From NCBI GenBank assembly GCA_001650895.1, contig LXYH01000012.1:1-64000 (forward strand): a stretch of 64,000 bases of DNA, read 5' to 3'. The notes beneath the pieces were generated by a model. It saw only the letters and a program-made list of their open reading frames with translations. It was not told the origin of the DNA and did not search any database. Position numbers and translations under genes: made by a program. Shown here piece after piece: positions 40,916 to 50,869 of this stretch; within the stretch, counting starts at the first letter, position 1, and every line of letters begins with the position of its first letter. The DNA comes from Rhodobacteraceae bacterium EhC02 (GTDB taxonomy: Bacteria > Pseudomonadota > Alphaproteobacteria > Rhodobacterales > Rhodobacteraceae).

Positions 40916-43900
40916 TCAGCTGGCGGCGATCCGTGCCGCGACCTCGGACATCACCTTGTCGGCCGCCTTGTGGCGGACCGGGCCATAACCACGGATCTCC
41001 TGCGCAGCTGTCAGAAGCGCCATGCACGCCGCGGGATTCGCGGGGTCGAAATTCTTTTCGACATGGCTCATCACCCCTTCGAACCAGGCGATCAGCTGCC
41101 GGTCAAGCTTGCGATCCGTGCTTGAGGCAAAGGGATCAAAGGCACTGCCGCGCAAGCCTTTCATCCGTGCCAGCACCTTGAAAACAGGTCTGATCCAGGG
41201 ACCGAAGGCACGTTTGTTCGGACGCCCCCTTGCATCGTTCCCAAGGGGCAGCAGGGGAGGGGCAAGATGATACTTCACAGTGAAATCGCCTTCGAAAGCG
41301 GCAGCCAACTCTGCCTCGAACGTCCCCTCGGTGTGCAGGCGCGCAACCTCGTATTCATCCTTGTAGGCCATCAGGCGGAACAGGGATTTTGCCGCTTCCG
41401 TCACCACGTCTTCGCCCGCCTCTGGCAATGCGGCACGAAAACGGGCGATACGATCGGTGAACCGCCTGGCATAGGCCGCATCCTGATATTCAGTCAGAAA
41501 CCTCGCGCGATGTGCCATCAGTGCGTCAAGCCCCTCTGGTCCCTTGGGCGCATCACTTGGCAGATCCGCCAAAGCCTCCGGGCGCGCAGCCATGACCCGC
41601 CCAAGATCGAAAGCGATGCCGTTCTTCTCAACGGCCACGCCGTTCAGCAGGATCGCTTGCTTCAGCGCAACTTCACTGACCGGGACAAGGCCCTGCTGAT
41701 AGGCTGCGCCCAGAAGCATCATGTTGGCGAAAACGGCATCACCCATCAACCGCTCGGCGGCGATATTGGCATCAAATGCGATCACGCATCCATCGCCAAC
41801 GGTCTTGCGGATCAAGTCTTCGCGCGCGTCGATCTTCAGATCGGCATCCCGGTGCAGAACCAGATCGCCCGTCGGCATTTCGGCACGGTTCAGAACAACG
41901 GCGGTTCCCCGCCTGTAATGAACCGATGCCTTGGGCGCAGAACAGACCACGGCATCGCAGCCGATCACCGCATCGGCGGCACCGGCCTCGATCCGCACCT
42001 GGTGGATGGCCTGCGGCGCGGCGCCAATGCGCACATAGCCCAGAACCGTTCCGAATTTCTGCGCAAAGCCGGTGAAATCCAGAACGCTGGCGCCTTTGCC
42101 TTCCAGATGCGCGGCCATGGTGATCAGGGCGCCGATGGTCACGACACCCGTGCCGCCGACCCCTGCCACCAGCAGGTTATATGGCTCCGCCAAATCGGCC
42201 ATAACCGGATGCGGCAGATCCGCCATAAGCCCGGCAAGGTCCAGACCGGCGGGTTTCGGTTTGCGCCGTCGCCCCCCTTCAATTGTCACGAAACTGGGAC
42301 AAAATCCGTTGAGGCAGGAAAAATCCTTGTTGCAACTGGACAGGTTGATCTTGCGCTTGCGGCCCAGGTCCGTCTCGCGCGGCTCGACGCTCAGGCAGTT
42401 CGACTCCAGCGAACAATCCCCGCAGCCTTCGCAGACCAGCGGATTGATCATCACGTGTCGGGGCGGATCCTCCATCATGCCGCGCTTGCGGCGGCGGCGT
42501 TTCTCGGTGGCACAGGTCTGCTCGTAAATCAGGACCGAGACACCCTTCACATCGCGCAAGGCGCGCTGCACCGGATCAAGATCGGCGCGATCATGAAAGG
42601 TCGTGCCAACAGGAAAATCACCATGCCTGAATTTCTGCGGATCGTCAGACACAAGCGCGATCCGTTCCACCCCCTCTGCGCGGCAGCTTTGGGCAATGGC
42701 AGCCGGGCTGACTGGCCCGTCCACAGGCTGCCCCCCGGTCATGGCCACCGCATCATTGTAAAGGATCTTGTAGGTGATGTTCGCCTGCGCGGCGACGGCC
42801 TGCCTGATGGCAAGAGAGCCCGAGTGGTACCACGTGCCCTCGCCGAGATTCTGGAAGATATGCCGCTTGCCGGCAAAGCGCGAGCCCGCAGCCCACGGCA
42901 CGCCTTCACCACCCATCTGCGCATATCCGACGGTGTTGCGATCCATCCAGCCGGCCATCACATGACAACCGATCCCGCTGGCCGCCATGCTGCCTTCGGG
43001 CAGTTTGGTCGATGTGTTGTGCGGGCAACCCGAACAGAAATAGGGCGTACGCGTGGCCCCCGGCACCGACAACACCGGGGCAGGGGTCGCCGTCAGCGCG
43101 CGCGCCCGTTCGATCAGACCTTCATCCGGGAAGAAGCGCGCCAGCCGTTCAGCCAGGATCGGCACCAGCAGCAGGGGTGTCAGCTCGCCGGTCCAGGGGA
43201 TCAGCGGATCACCCGCCGCGCGATGCTTGCCCACCATCTTGCGCGGCTTGTCACCTGGCCAATCGTAGAAATATTCCTTGAACTGGCTCTCGATGATGCC
43301 GCGCTTTTCTTCGACGACCAGAACCTCTTCCTTGCCCTTCACAAAGGCCAGCGCATCGCGCCGCGCCAAGGGCCAGACCATGCCGACCTTGTAGATGTCG
43401 ATGCCCAGACGGCGGCAAGCAGCCTCATCCAGCCCCAGCAGGCGCAACGCCTCCATCAGGTCAAGATGGCCCTTGCCGGTCGTGACGATACCGAACCGCG
43501 CATTGTCGATGTCATAGATGCGCCGGTCGATCGGGTTCGCTTCGACAAAGGCTTCGACAGCGTTCAGCTTGGCACCGATGCGGGTCTCGATCTCGGGGCT
43601 GGGCATGTCCGAGCGCCGCACATGCAAGCCACCCGGCGGCGCCACGAAGTCCGGCTGAATGAAAACGCGATCCTTTGGAATTTCGATGGACTGTGCGGCT
43701 TCAACCGTTTCGGAAATCGCCTTGAAACCCACCCAGGTTCCACTGAACCGCGACAGCGCGATACCGTAAGCGCCGAATTCCAGGTACTCAGCGATACTTG
43801 ACGGGTTCAGCGTCGGCATGAACCACGCCATGAAAGCAACATCCGACTGGTGCGGCATCGAGGAAGAGACACAGCCGTGATCATCCCCGGCAACGACCAG

Positions 43901-44335
43901 AACACCCCCCATGGGCGACGAACCATAGGCGTTGCCGTGCTTCAACGCATCGCCGGAACGATCCACGCCCGGACCCTTGCCGTACCACATGGAAAACACG
44001 CCTTCGACCTCGCAGGCGGGATCAAGGGCTGCCTGCTGCGCCCCAAGAACTGCGGTCGCACCAAGGTCTTCGTTCACGGCTGGCAGGAATTCGATCCGCG
44101 CCTTTTCAAGCCGCGCACGCTGCCGCCACAACTCCATATCAAGCGCACCCAAGGGTGACCCGCGATAACCCGAGACGAAACCGGCGGTGTTGCGCCCCGC
44201 CGCCTGATCGCGCCGGGCCTGATCCAGCATGATCCGGACAAGGGCCTGGGTGCCGGTCAGATAGACACGGCCCGCATTCTGGTCATAGCGATCTTCCAGC
44301 TTGTAGGTTTGAAAACGGGGGGCTTGTGCAGTCAT
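40916..44335 (-). CDS. Indolepyruvate ferredoxin oxidoreductase, fused IorA-IorB
   Basis: 1139 residues. N-terminal pyrimidine domain (TAGFVSGYRGSPLGALDMEL), TPP-binding middle domain, a cysteine-rich [Fe-S] region (CEGCGDCSLESNCLSVEP, then CNKDFSCLNGFCPSF), and a gamma-like C-terminal domain (NLLVAGVGGTGVVTIGALI). It oxidatively decarboxylates aryl- or branched 2-oxo acids from amino-acid breakdown, giving acyl-CoA and reduced ferredoxin. Divergent from an Lrp-type gene. The fused form occurs widely in aerobic proteobacteria. The exact oxo acid is not shown by sequence. Confidence 0.88.
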   Translation of the reverse strand: MTAQAPRFQTYKLEDRYDQNAGRVYLTGTQALVRIMLDQARRDQAAGRNTAGFVSGYRGSPLGALDMELWRQRARLEKARIEFLPAVNEDLGATAVLGAQQAALDPACEVEGVFSMWYGKGPGVDRSGDALKHGNAYGSSPMGGVLVVAGDDHGCVSSSMPHQSDVAFMAWFMPTLNPSSIAEYLEFGAYGIALSRFSGTWVGFKAISETVEAAQSIEIPKDRVFIQPDFVAPPGGLHVRRSDMPSPEIETRIGAKLNAVEAFVEANPIDRRIYDIDNARFGIVTTGKGHLDLMEALRLLGLDEAACRRLGIDIYKVGMVWPLARRDALAFVKGKEEVLVVEEKRGIIESQFKEYFYDWPGDKPRKMVGKHRAAGDPLIPWTGELTPLLLVPILAERLARFFPDEGLIERARALTATPAPVLSVPGATRTPYFCSGCPHNTSTKLPEGSMAASGIGCHVMAGWMDRNTVGYAQMGGEGVPWAAGSRFAGKRHIFQNLGEGTWYHSGSLAIRQAVAAQANITYKILYNDAVAMTGGQPVDGPVSPAAIAQSCRAEGVERIALVSDDPQKFRHGDFPVGTTFHDRADLDPVQRALRDVKGVSVLIYEQTCATEKRRRRKRGMMEDPPRHVMINPLVCEGCGDCSLESNCLSVEPRETDLGRKRKINLSSCNKDFSCLNGFCPSFVTIEGGRRRKPKPAGLDLAGLMADLPHPVMADLAEPYNLLVAGVGGTGVVTIGALITMAAHLEGKGASVLDFTGFAQKFGTVLGYVRIGAAPQAIHQVRIEAGAADAVIGCDAVVCSAPKASVHYRRGTAVVLNRAEMPTGDLVLHRDADLKIDAREDLIRKTVGDGCVIAFDANIAAERLMGDAVFANMMLLGAAYQQGLVPVSEVALKQAILLNGVAVEKNGIAFDLGRVMAARPEALADLPSDAPKGPEGLDALMAHRARFLTEYQDAAYARRFTDRIARFRAALPEAGEDVVTEAAKSLFRLMAYKDEYEVARLHTEGTFEAELAAAFEGDFTVKYHLAPPLLPLGNDARGRPNKRAFGPWIRPVFKVLARMKGLRGSAFDPFASSTDRKLDRQLIAWFEGVMSHVEKNFDPANPAACMALLTAAQEIRGYGPVRHKAADKVMSEVAARIAAS

Positions 44336-44466
44336 CGGACTCTCCTGTGCGCCCGGTCAGGATCGCATGGGAAGACTGAAAAAAGAGGTCAGAATGATTG
44401 TGATTCAGAAAGATTAATGAGAAGTTGCATCAAAATATTAACAAATCATGAAGAAATTTGTCAGAA

Positions 44467-44901
44467 ATGGATCCTGTCGACAAACGTATCCTTGCCGCCC
44501 TCACGCAAGACAGCCGCATTTCTAATGCGGATCTTGCCGACCGGGTGGGGCTTTCGCCTTCCTCGTGCTGGCGCAGGGTCAAGGCGCTTGAGGAACACGG
44601 GATCATCCGCAACTATACGGTCGCCCTCGATGACGTGAAACAAGGCCTTGGCTTCGGGGCCATGGTCCATGTGCATCTGACACGCCACGACCCCGATCAA
44701 CTCGACGCTTTCATTCGCGCGGTGCAGGATCGCCCCGAAATCCGTGCCTGTTACGCCACGACAGGGCAGGCCGACTATCATCTGCATGTCGTCTGCGCGG
44801 ATATCGAGGATTACAACATTTTCCTGGAAAGGGTTCTGTTTCGCATTCCTGCGGTGGCCAGCGCGCAGACCAACGTGATCCTGCGCACGATCAAGACGTG
44901 A
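44467..44901 (+). CDS. Lrp/AsnC-family regulator
   Basis: 144 residues from ATG 44467 (a TTG three codons earlier is possible). N-terminal helix-turn-helix (ILAALTQDSRISNADLADRVGLSPSSCWRR) and C-terminal RAM effector domain (RACYATTGQADYHLHVVCAD). Divergent from the indolepyruvate oxidoreductase, so probably its amino-acid-responsive regulator. The 131-base gap is A/T-rich, as usual for Lrp sites. Confidence 0.88.
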   Translation: MDPVDKRILAALTQDSRISNADLADRVGLSPSSCWRRVKALEEHGIIRNYTVALDDVKQGLGFGAMVHVHLTRHDPDQLDAFIRAVQDRPEIRACYATTGQADYHLHVVCADIEDYNIFLERVLFRIPAVASAQTNVILRTIKT

Positions 44902-44943
44902 TCACAGCCCGCAAAAAGAACCGATAATCATGATTATGTTAAA

Positions 44944-46887
44944 TCATGCCCGTCGCGGCGCGCCCTGAAATCCCACAACCTTGCGTTCGCGGCCCAATGC
45001 CTGCATGGCGCTGGCGGCAATGTCGTGCCGTGTCAGACCCGCATCCAGGTACATCTCGTCCGGGCTGGCCTGGTCGATAAACCGATCCGGCAGCGTCAAG
45101 GTCCGCACGGCAAGGCCACGGTCAAAGACACCAGCCGCCGCCAGTTCATGCAGGACCATGGCGCCAAAGCCGCCACGCGATCCCTGTTCCACCGTGATCA
45201 GCGCACCATGATTGCGGGCCAGTTGCATCAGCAGATCCAGATCCAGCGGCTTGGCAAAGCGCGCATCCGCAAGCGTCACAGACACACCCTCGGCCGCCAG
45301 CAGATCGGCCGCAGCCTCGCATTCCGACAGATGTGCACCCAGGCTGAGGATCGCCAGGTCGCTTCCCTCGCGGATGACGCGGCCCTTGCCGATCTCCAGC
45401 AGCTGACCCACCTCGGGCAGCACCACACCTGTGCCTGACCCGCGCGGATAGCGGAAGGCGATGGGTCCCGCGTCATGCGCGGCAGCGGTCGCAACCATGT
45501 GGACAAGCTCGGCCTCATCCGCAGCAGCCATCACCGTGAACCCCGGCAAGTTTGCCAGGTAGGCGACGTCGAAGGCACCCGCATGGGTCGCCCCGTCGGC
45601 CCCCACCAGCCCTGCCCTGTCTATGGCGAACCGTACGGGCAATCCCTGCAGGGCCACATCATGCACGACCTGGTCATAACCCCGCTGAAGGAACGTGGAA
45701 TAGATCGCGCAGAAAGGCTTGAGCCCGCTGGCGGCCATCCCGGCCGCAAAGGTCACGCCATGCTGTTCCGCGATGCCCACGTCAAAGACGCGGCCCGGAA
45801 AGCGTTTTGCCATGATATCAAGGCCTGTGCCATCCGGCATCGCCGCCGTCACCGCGACGACCTTGGGATCACGCGCGGCAATATCGCTCAGCGCCTGACC
45901 GAAGACAGCGGTATAGCTGGGGGCGTTGGGCTTGGACTTCACCTGCGTCCCTGACGGCACGTCGAACTTCGCCACGCCGTGATACTTGTCCCGAGAGGCC
46001 TCGGCCGGGGCATAGCCCTTGCCCTTGACCGTGCAGCAATGGATCAGCACAGGCCCCGTGGCCCTTGCACGCGCGGCGCGCAGCACCGGCAGCAGCTGGC
46101 CCATGTCATGCCCGTTGATCGGCCCGATATAGGTAAAACCCAACTCCTCGAACAAGGTGCCGCTGGCCGGCTGGCCGGTCACAAGCTGACGTGCCCGCTT
46201 GGCGCTTTCGCGCATCGGCGGCGGCAGCGCCGCCTCGAACCCTTCGGCCATCTGCCGCAGTGCGGCCAGCGGCTCGTTTGCGTAAAGCCGCGACAGGTAG
46301 GACGACATCGCCCCGACCGGCGGCGCGATGCTCATTTCATTGTCGTTGAGGATCACGAACAGCCGCCGCTTTTCATGGCCTGCGTTGTTAAGCGCCTCAT
46401 AGGCCATGCCTGCGCTGATCGACCCGTCACCGATCACGGCGATGGCGTCGCCGGTGGGCTGACCCATGTCGCGCCCCACGGCAAAGCCAAGCGCCGCCGA
46501 AATGGAGGTCGAGCTATGCGCCGCGCCGAAAGGATCGAATTCGGATTCGCTGCGCTTGGTGAAGCCTGACAGCCCGTCCTTCTGGCGCAGGCTGGTCATC
46601 CGGTGCCGGCGTCCCGTCAGGATCTTGTGGGGATAGCATTGATGCCCGACATCCCAGATCAGCTTGTCCATCGGCGTGTTGAACACTGCATGGATCGCCA
46701 CGGTCAGTTCGACCACCCCCAGGGATGAACCCAGATGCCCTCCCGTCTGGGCCACGGACCGGATCACCTCGGATCGCAGTTCCTGCGAAAGGCGGGCCAG
46801 TTCATCATCGGAAAACCGCTTGAGGTCCGATGGACCTGCCACGCGATCCAGAAGGGGCGTTTCGGTTGGGAATTGGGACTGGGTCAT
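44944..46887 (-). CDS. dxs: 1-deoxy-D-xylulose-5-phosphate synthase
   Basis: 647 residues from ATG 46887 with GGAGG upstream. TPP-binding [18 protein letters not shown] with [12 protein letters not shown], and the transketolase C-domain ([19 protein letters not shown]). First enzyme of the MEP isoprenoid pathway. In R. sphaeroides a dxs gene also follows the puf operon, so photosynthetic demand is likely to shape its expression. Here a terminator lies just upstream of it. Confidence 0.95.
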   Translation of the reverse strand: MTQSQFPTETPLLDRVAGPSDLKRFSDDELARLSQELRSEVIRSVAQTGGHLGSSLGVVELTVAIHAVFNTPMDKLIWDVGHQCYPHKILTGRRHRMTSLRQKDGLSGFTKRSESEFDPFGAAHSSTSISAALGFAVGRDMGQPTGDAIAVIGDGSISAGMAYEALNNAGHEKRRLFVILNDNEMSIAPPVGAMSSYLSRLYANEPLAALRQMAEGFEAALPPPMRESAKRARQLVTGQPASGTLFEELGFTYIGPINGHDMGQLLPVLRAARARATGPVLIHCCTVKGKGYAPAEASRDKYHGVAKFDVPSGTQVKSKPNAPSYTAVFGQALSDIAARDPKVVAVTAAMPDGTGLDIMAKRFPGRVFDVGIAEQHGVTFAAGMAASGLKPFCAIYSTFLQRGYDQVVHDVALQGLPVRFAIDRAGLVGADGATHAGAFDVAYLANLPGFTVMAAADEAELVHMVATAAAHDAGPIAFRYPRGSGTGVVLPEVGQLLEIGKGRVIREGSDLAILSLGAHLSECEAAADLLAAEGVSVTLADARFAKPLDLDLLMQLARNHGALITVEQGSRGGFGAMVLHELAAAGVFDRGLAVRTLTLPDRFIDQASPDEMYLDAGLTRHDIAASAMQALGRERKVVGFQGAPRRA

Positions 46888-46906
46888 CAGAGCCTCCCGC
46901 TCTTGA

Positions 46907-46945
46907 AACAAAAGGCGCCACACCAGGTGTCCCCGGTGTGGCGCC
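46907..46945 (-). terminator. Rho-independent terminator after puf operon, 19 bases before dxs
   Basis: Read on the minus strand: GGCGCCACACC, 10-base loop, GGTGTGGCGCC (11-bp perfect stem, 46914-46945), then TTTTGTT (46913-46907). This is a strong canonical terminator. Because dxs starts 19 bases beyond it, dxs would need read-through or a promoter within the hairpin zone. Confidence 0.88.
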
Positions 46946-46973
46946 CAGGTCCTGTAGCCAACAGGAAGGGAAC

Positions 46974-47061
46974 CGGGGTGTTGAAGCCCCGTGTTCGGAT
47001 CGCGTGGCGCGAACGACGCGATCCGAACATGGCTAAGGATTGGGCGGAGGGGAGTCCGCCC
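46974..47061 (-). repeat. Three further hairpins between pufC and dxs
   Basis: In minus-strand order: GGGCGGA/TCCGCCC (47061-47042), a 13-bp perfect stem GTTCGGATCGCGT/ACGCGATCCGAAC with 10-base loop (47028-46993), and CGGGG/CCCCG (46991-46974). With the terminator beyond, four stems fill the 179-base gap. They probably protect the puf mRNA 3' end. Confidence 0.75.
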
Positions 47062-47066
47062 CTTCC

Positions 47067-48176
47067 TTATTCGTAGACCGGCGTGCCCGAGGTGGTGGCC
47101 AGTTCAGGCCAGTCCGCGATCACGTTGGTACCTTGCAGCGGCTGCTGATAGCCCTGATGGCAGGTCTTGCAGGCAGCCTTGGGTGCATCGCCATAGATCG
47201 GACCAAGCCGATGTTCGGGATACTGGTCCTGAAGCGGCACGAGGTAGTCGTTGTTCAACTCCTGCACCATCGCGATACCCAGCGAAGCGGTGCCCCACTG
47301 TGGCGTCACCTGCCCTGCGTCATAGAACGCGCGGCTGTTGTGACAGAGCACGCAGTTCACACCCAGCGAGTTCGAGAAGTAGTTCATCAGCGAATAGGTC
47401 CGCTCGGTCTGCTGGATCAGCGGATCGCCCGGCTGGTTGGCCACGCGGCTTTCCAGGTCGTGCACCTTGATGCTTTCGTATTCCAGCAGGTACTTCTCCA
47501 GCGCATCCGACGGCAGCGATGTCGACTGGCTGATGCTGGTCGCTCGGTTCTGGTTGGCGGACCAGCCGGCCACGGATTCGTTCACCGGCGTGATCTTGAA
47601 CCAGATGTTGCTGGGCACGTTCTGGCCACGGTGGCAGGTCATGCATGTGACACCGACCTGCTTGTTGGCATTCACGTGACCATCCCAGTTCTCGTTGATG
47701 TTCTGGGTCATCTGGATCATCCGGCGCGCGACGATCTTGGTATAGAGAGCGTCATCGCCATAAGTCTCGAGGTCGCCGTCACCATGACAGTACGCACAGC
47801 CCTGGTCAGGGGCCACCCATTCCGTCATCGCCGCCATCAGCCGGTTGAAGTTGGCATCCGTCAGTCCGCCCAGAACCTGAACGTTCTTGTAGATGTTCCC
47901 GGCCAGTTCCTCACCCGCTTCCGGGATGATGGGATCATTTGCCAGGATCAGCTCGATCGAAGGATCGGGCGTCGCCAGGTCCGCCTTGAACTCGGGCACC
48001 GACATGCCGGTTCCGCGCGGGCCGGTCTGCATGCTGTCTGTTGCAAAGGGTTGCCCCCAGGACACCAGAAAGGCCGCAACGAAGATCGCCCCTCCTATCG
48101 CCCCGACAAGTATGCCGGGGCCATAGATGTCTTTCGGATTCTTGCGATTCCAGTCATCAAACCACTTGGGAAGCAT
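47067..48176 (-). CDS. pufC: Reaction-centre tetrahaem cytochrome c subunit
   Basis: 369 residues from ATG 48176, preceded by AGGAGA. An uncleaved N-terminal anchor ([18 protein letters not shown]; no lipobox cysteine) is followed by four CxxCH haem sites: CAYCH, CMTCH, CVLCH and CKTCH. It re-reduces the special pair. Its place after pufM where Rhodobacter has pufX is typical of Roseobacter-group phototrophs. Starts one base after the pufM stop. Confidence 0.96.
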   Translation of the reverse strand: MLPKWFDDWNRKNPKDIYGPGILVGAIGGAIFVAAFLVSWGQPFATDSMQTGPRGTGMSVPEFKADLATPDPSIELILANDPIIPEAGEELAGNIYKNVQVLGGLTDANFNRLMAAMTEWVAPDQGCAYCHGDGDLETYGDDALYTKIVARRMIQMTQNINENWDGHVNANKQVGVTCMTCHRGQNVPSNIWFKITPVNESVAGWSANQNRATSISQSTSLPSDALEKYLLEYESIKVHDLESRVANQPGDPLIQQTERTYSLMNYFSNSLGVNCVLCHNSRAFYDAGQVTPQWGTASLGIAMVQELNNDYLVPLQDQYPEHRLGPIYGDAPKAACKTCHQGYQQPLQGTNVIADWPELATTSGTPVYE

Positions 48177-48177
48177 C

Positions 48178-49164
48178 TCAATTCTCCTGTCCGATGAAGG
48201 CTTCGTAAGACCCGTAGTCGGCATACCCGTAAGAGCCGTCATACATGGGCGCGAAGTTGTGCTCCTGGGCCCAGATGAACCAGTTGTCCACGACCGTGCC
48301 GGTCAGCAGGATACCGATGCCACCCGTGATCGGGGTCAGCACGGCAAACCACCAGGCCCAGCGGTGGATACCTTCCATCGTGGCGTTGAAGCCCATGGTC
48401 CAGCGCCAGAACAGCGCCGCGCGTTCGCTTGCGGTGCCGCGGTCATAGATCTGCTCCAGTTCGCGGTCGCCGCCGAAACGGGTGACGGCCAGGATGGTTG
48501 CGCCATGCATCGCGAACAGCAGGACGGACCCATAGAGGAAGACGATCGAAAGGCAGTGGAACGGGTTATAGTAGAGGTTCCCGTAGCGGATCGAAAACGC
48601 CGTGGTCCAGTCAAGGTGCGGGAAGATGCCGTAGGGCACAGCCTCGGACCAGCTGCCCATCAGGACAGGACGGAACAGGCCCAGCACAAGGAACAGCCAG
48701 ATCGCCGAAGCAAAGGCCCAGGCCACATGCTTGCCCATCTTGTGCTGCTGCGCCAGCAGGTAGGACCGCAACCACCAGGTCATCACCGACACCAGCAGGA
48801 AGAACGAAGAGATGATGTACCAGCCCCCGTCATTCAGCGGCGGCATGGACAGACCATGTTCCGGCCCCGGCGGCTCAAGCGCCAGCCAGAACAGCTGCCG
48901 CAGAAACTCGGGGATCGACCAGCCGACTTGCGCCAGCATGTTCAGACCCACGATGTTGAACCACAAGAGACCGGTGGCAAGGCTGATCATCCCTGTCCAG
49001 CCCAGGAAGACCGGACCGATCTGCGCGTTGCCGATCCAGCCAACCAACTGGCTGAAGAAGGGCTTGCCGATCCGGTCTTCCTTCATGTTGTTTTCGTTGT
49101 CCATGCCCCATTCGACCGGGCCTTGGACCTGCACCTGCGTGAATATGTTCTGATATTCAGCCAT
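48178..49164 (-). CDS. pufM: Photosynthetic reaction centre M subunit
   Basis: 328 residues from ATG 49164 ([20 protein letters not shown]). Five membrane helices; special-pair and iron histidines are visible, e.g. [19 protein letters not shown] and the [18 protein letters not shown] segment. Binds bacteriochlorophylls, bacteriopheophytin, QA and, usually, a carotenoid. Starts two bases after the pufL stop. Confidence 0.97.
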   Translation of the reverse strand: MAEYQNIFTQVQVQGPVEWGMDNENNMKEDRIGKPFFSQLVGWIGNAQIGPVFLGWTGMISLATGLLWFNIVGLNMLAQVGWSIPEFLRQLFWLALEPPGPEHGLSMPPLNDGGWYIISSFFLLVSVMTWWLRSYLLAQQHKMGKHVAWAFASAIWLFLVLGLFRPVLMGSWSEAVPYGIFPHLDWTTAFSIRYGNLYYNPFHCLSIVFLYGSVLLFAMHGATILAVTRFGGDRELEQIYDRGTASERAALFWRWTMGFNATMEGIHRWAWWFAVLTPITGGIGILLTGTVVDNWFIWAQEHNFAPMYDGSYGYADYGSYEAFIGQEN

Positions 49165-49166
49165 GA

Positions 49167-50006
49167 TTACATTCCTACCTGAGAGGGCCAAATCGGCAGC
49201 TCAAGCCACCAGTTCCACCATTCGGGCCAGCCTTGGGTCCAGACCGGGCCAGAGATGATGATACAGACCGCCGAAAAGAAGACTGCGTTGATCGCCAGCA
49301 GGAAACCCACACGGTGGATTCCCAATGTGCCGATCGAATAGCCGATGAAGTCACGAAAGAACGTGTCCTCGTTGTCGGGGCCCTGTGCTTCTGTCCCTTT
49401 TTCGGGGTTCGCCGCACTCAGCACCAGTGCACCATGCAGCGCCAGCGCCAGCGTGGTGGTAAAGAAAAGCGTAACCGCCAGCATGTGCGCCGGGTTGTAA
49501 TGGAAGTGCAGATAGGCGTAGCCGGTGTTGCTGACCCAATCCAGGTGGCTGAAGATCCCATAGGGAAAGCCGTGCCCCCAGGCGCCCATCAGAAGCGGGC
49601 GGAAGATCACCAGTGTCACATAGGCCAGAATGGCGAAGCTGAAGGCGAAAGGCACATGATAGCCCATCCCCAGTTTTCGGCAGATTTCAACCTCGCGCAG
49701 GGCCCAGCTGATGAAGGCGCCGGTTGCGCAGAATGTGATGATCTGCCAGAGCCCCCCCTCCATGAGGGGAGCCATGCCCAGACCGTATGACAGGTCGGGC
49801 GGTGCGATATTGATCAGCCAGGGATTGAACGTGCCTTGTTGGGACGCTCCCCAGAAAATCAGAATGGTGCCTAACAGGGCGAAAAACGCTGTCGTCACTC
49901 CAAAGAAGCCCACGTAAAACGGGCCTACCCAGAAATCGAACAGATCGCCGCCGATCAGCGTCCCACCACGGACGCGATACTTTTTCTCGAAGCTGAGCAA
50001 CGCCAT
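49167..50006 (-). CDS. pufL: Photosynthetic reaction centre L subunit
   Basis: 279 residues from ATG 50006 ([20 protein letters not shown]) with GGAGA upstream. Five membrane helices; [20 protein letters not shown] carries a special-pair histidine, and [11 protein letters not shown]-like [13 protein letters not shown] the QB site. Length normal. Separated from pufA by a 150-base hairpin-containing leader. Confidence 0.97.
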   Translation of the reverse strand: MALLSFEKKYRVRGGTLIGGDLFDFWVGPFYVGFFGVTTAFFALLGTILIFWGASQQGTFNPWLINIAPPDLSYGLGMAPLMEGGLWQIITFCATGAFISWALREVEICRKLGMGYHVPFAFSFAILAYVTLVIFRPLLMGAWGHGFPYGIFSHLDWVSNTGYAYLHFHYNPAHMLAVTLFFTTTLALALHGALVLSAANPEKGTEAQGPDNEDTFFRDFIGYSIGTLGIHRVGFLLAINAVFFSAVCIIISGPVWTQGWPEWWNWWLELPIWPSQVGM

Positions 50007-50072
50007 CTTCTGTCTCCGCGTTTGGCGGCTCGTCTGTTCAGACCGCAAGCCGTCGATGGATTTCGGTTTGCC

Positions 50073-50151
50073 GCGGGCAGGCCACGCCTGACGTGCCCGC
50101 AGCTGTCTTTATGTCACTCGACTGGTTGTCACCCGTCCCCTGCAAAGGGGA
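50073..50151 (-). repeat. pufA-pufL intercistronic hairpins
   Basis: Two stems: TCCCC/GGGGA with loop TGCAAA (50136-50151), six bases after the pufA stop, and GCGGGCA/TGCCCGC (50073-50100). In R. capsulatus, hairpins at this position stabilise the pufBA message and give excess LH1 over reaction centre. Same role is inferred here. Confidence 0.75.
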
Positions 50152-50156
50152 GTGGA

Positions 50157-50318
50157 TCACATCGCTGCTTTTTGGGCTGCCAGCTCGAACCAGTTGAAGT
50201 GTTCCGTGCTCAGCAGGACGAGGTGAATCATCGCTGCAAGCAGGAAGAGGAAGACACCCTGTGCAACAAACACACGGCGCGGATCGAAGATGAGCCAGAT
50301 CTTGTAGAATTTAGCCAT
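50157..50318 (-). CDS. pufA: Light-harvesting 1 alpha polypeptide
   Basis: 53 residues: [20 protein letters not shown], one membrane helix with the bacteriochlorophyll-binding histidine in [10 protein letters not shown], and a short polar tail ending AAQKAAM. Start at 50318 with AGGA 8 bases upstream, 14 bases after the pufB stop. KIW...DPRR is the usual LH1 alpha N-terminus. Confidence 0.96.
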   Translation of the reverse strand: MAKFYKIWLIFDPRRVFVAQGVFLFLLAAMIHLVLLSTEHFNWFELAAQKAAM

Positions 50319-50332
50319 TTTTCAATCCTTCC

Positions 50333-50482
<150 letters not shown>

Positions 50483-50510
50483 TTACTTTCCTCCGGAATG
50501 TAAAGGTGAC

Positions 50511-50527
50511 GCCGCGCACCCCGCGGC
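50511..50527 (-). repeat. Hairpin in the pufQ-pufB spacer
   Basis: GCCGCG/CGCGGC, 5-base loop, within the 165-base spacer 28 bases upstream of pufB. Processing of the puf message is known to occur in this region in Rhodobacter; a protective role for pufBALMC mRNA is inferred. No gene is seen in the rest of the spacer. Confidence 0.45.
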
Positions 50528-50647
50528 CGGGTCCTTTGGGGTGCAAGCGCCCCTCCGGCTCTGAACACCCTTCCGAGTGAACAGATCTCGTGTTCGGCTG
50601 TCTGCCGCACCGCCCAAGGGCAGGATATGCAGACCGATCCCCATGGA

Positions 50648-50869
50648 TCAGGCCGAGAAAATCATGGGCGTGATGATCCGCGCCTGGCTCCAGGCACGGG
50701 CAACCGGACCCTTTTCCGGGATGCGTCCGCCCTTCAGCAGCGCAAGCGCCCAAGTCAGGGTGGCCAGCGGAAGCGTCGCCACGAAGATCACGCCGAAATA
50801 GACCATGAACTCGGTCCGGGGCGGTTTGTGGCTGCGGGTCATCGGGGTATTGGATGTTGCATCTGTCAT
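50648..50869 (-). CDS. pufQ: PufQ, bacteriochlorophyll/puf assembly protein
   Basis: 73 residues with one membrane helix ([25 protein letters not shown]) preceded by RSHKPPRTE and followed by [17 protein letters not shown], the recognised PufQ pattern. It is implicated in bacteriochlorophyll synthesis or delivery to LH1. Start overlaps the bchZ stop by four bases, so the puf promoter lies within bchZ or further upstream. Confidence 0.92.
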   Translation of the reverse strand: MTDATSNTPMTRSHKPPRTEFMVYFGVIFVATLPLATLTWALALLKGGRIPEKGPVARAWSQARIITPMIFSA

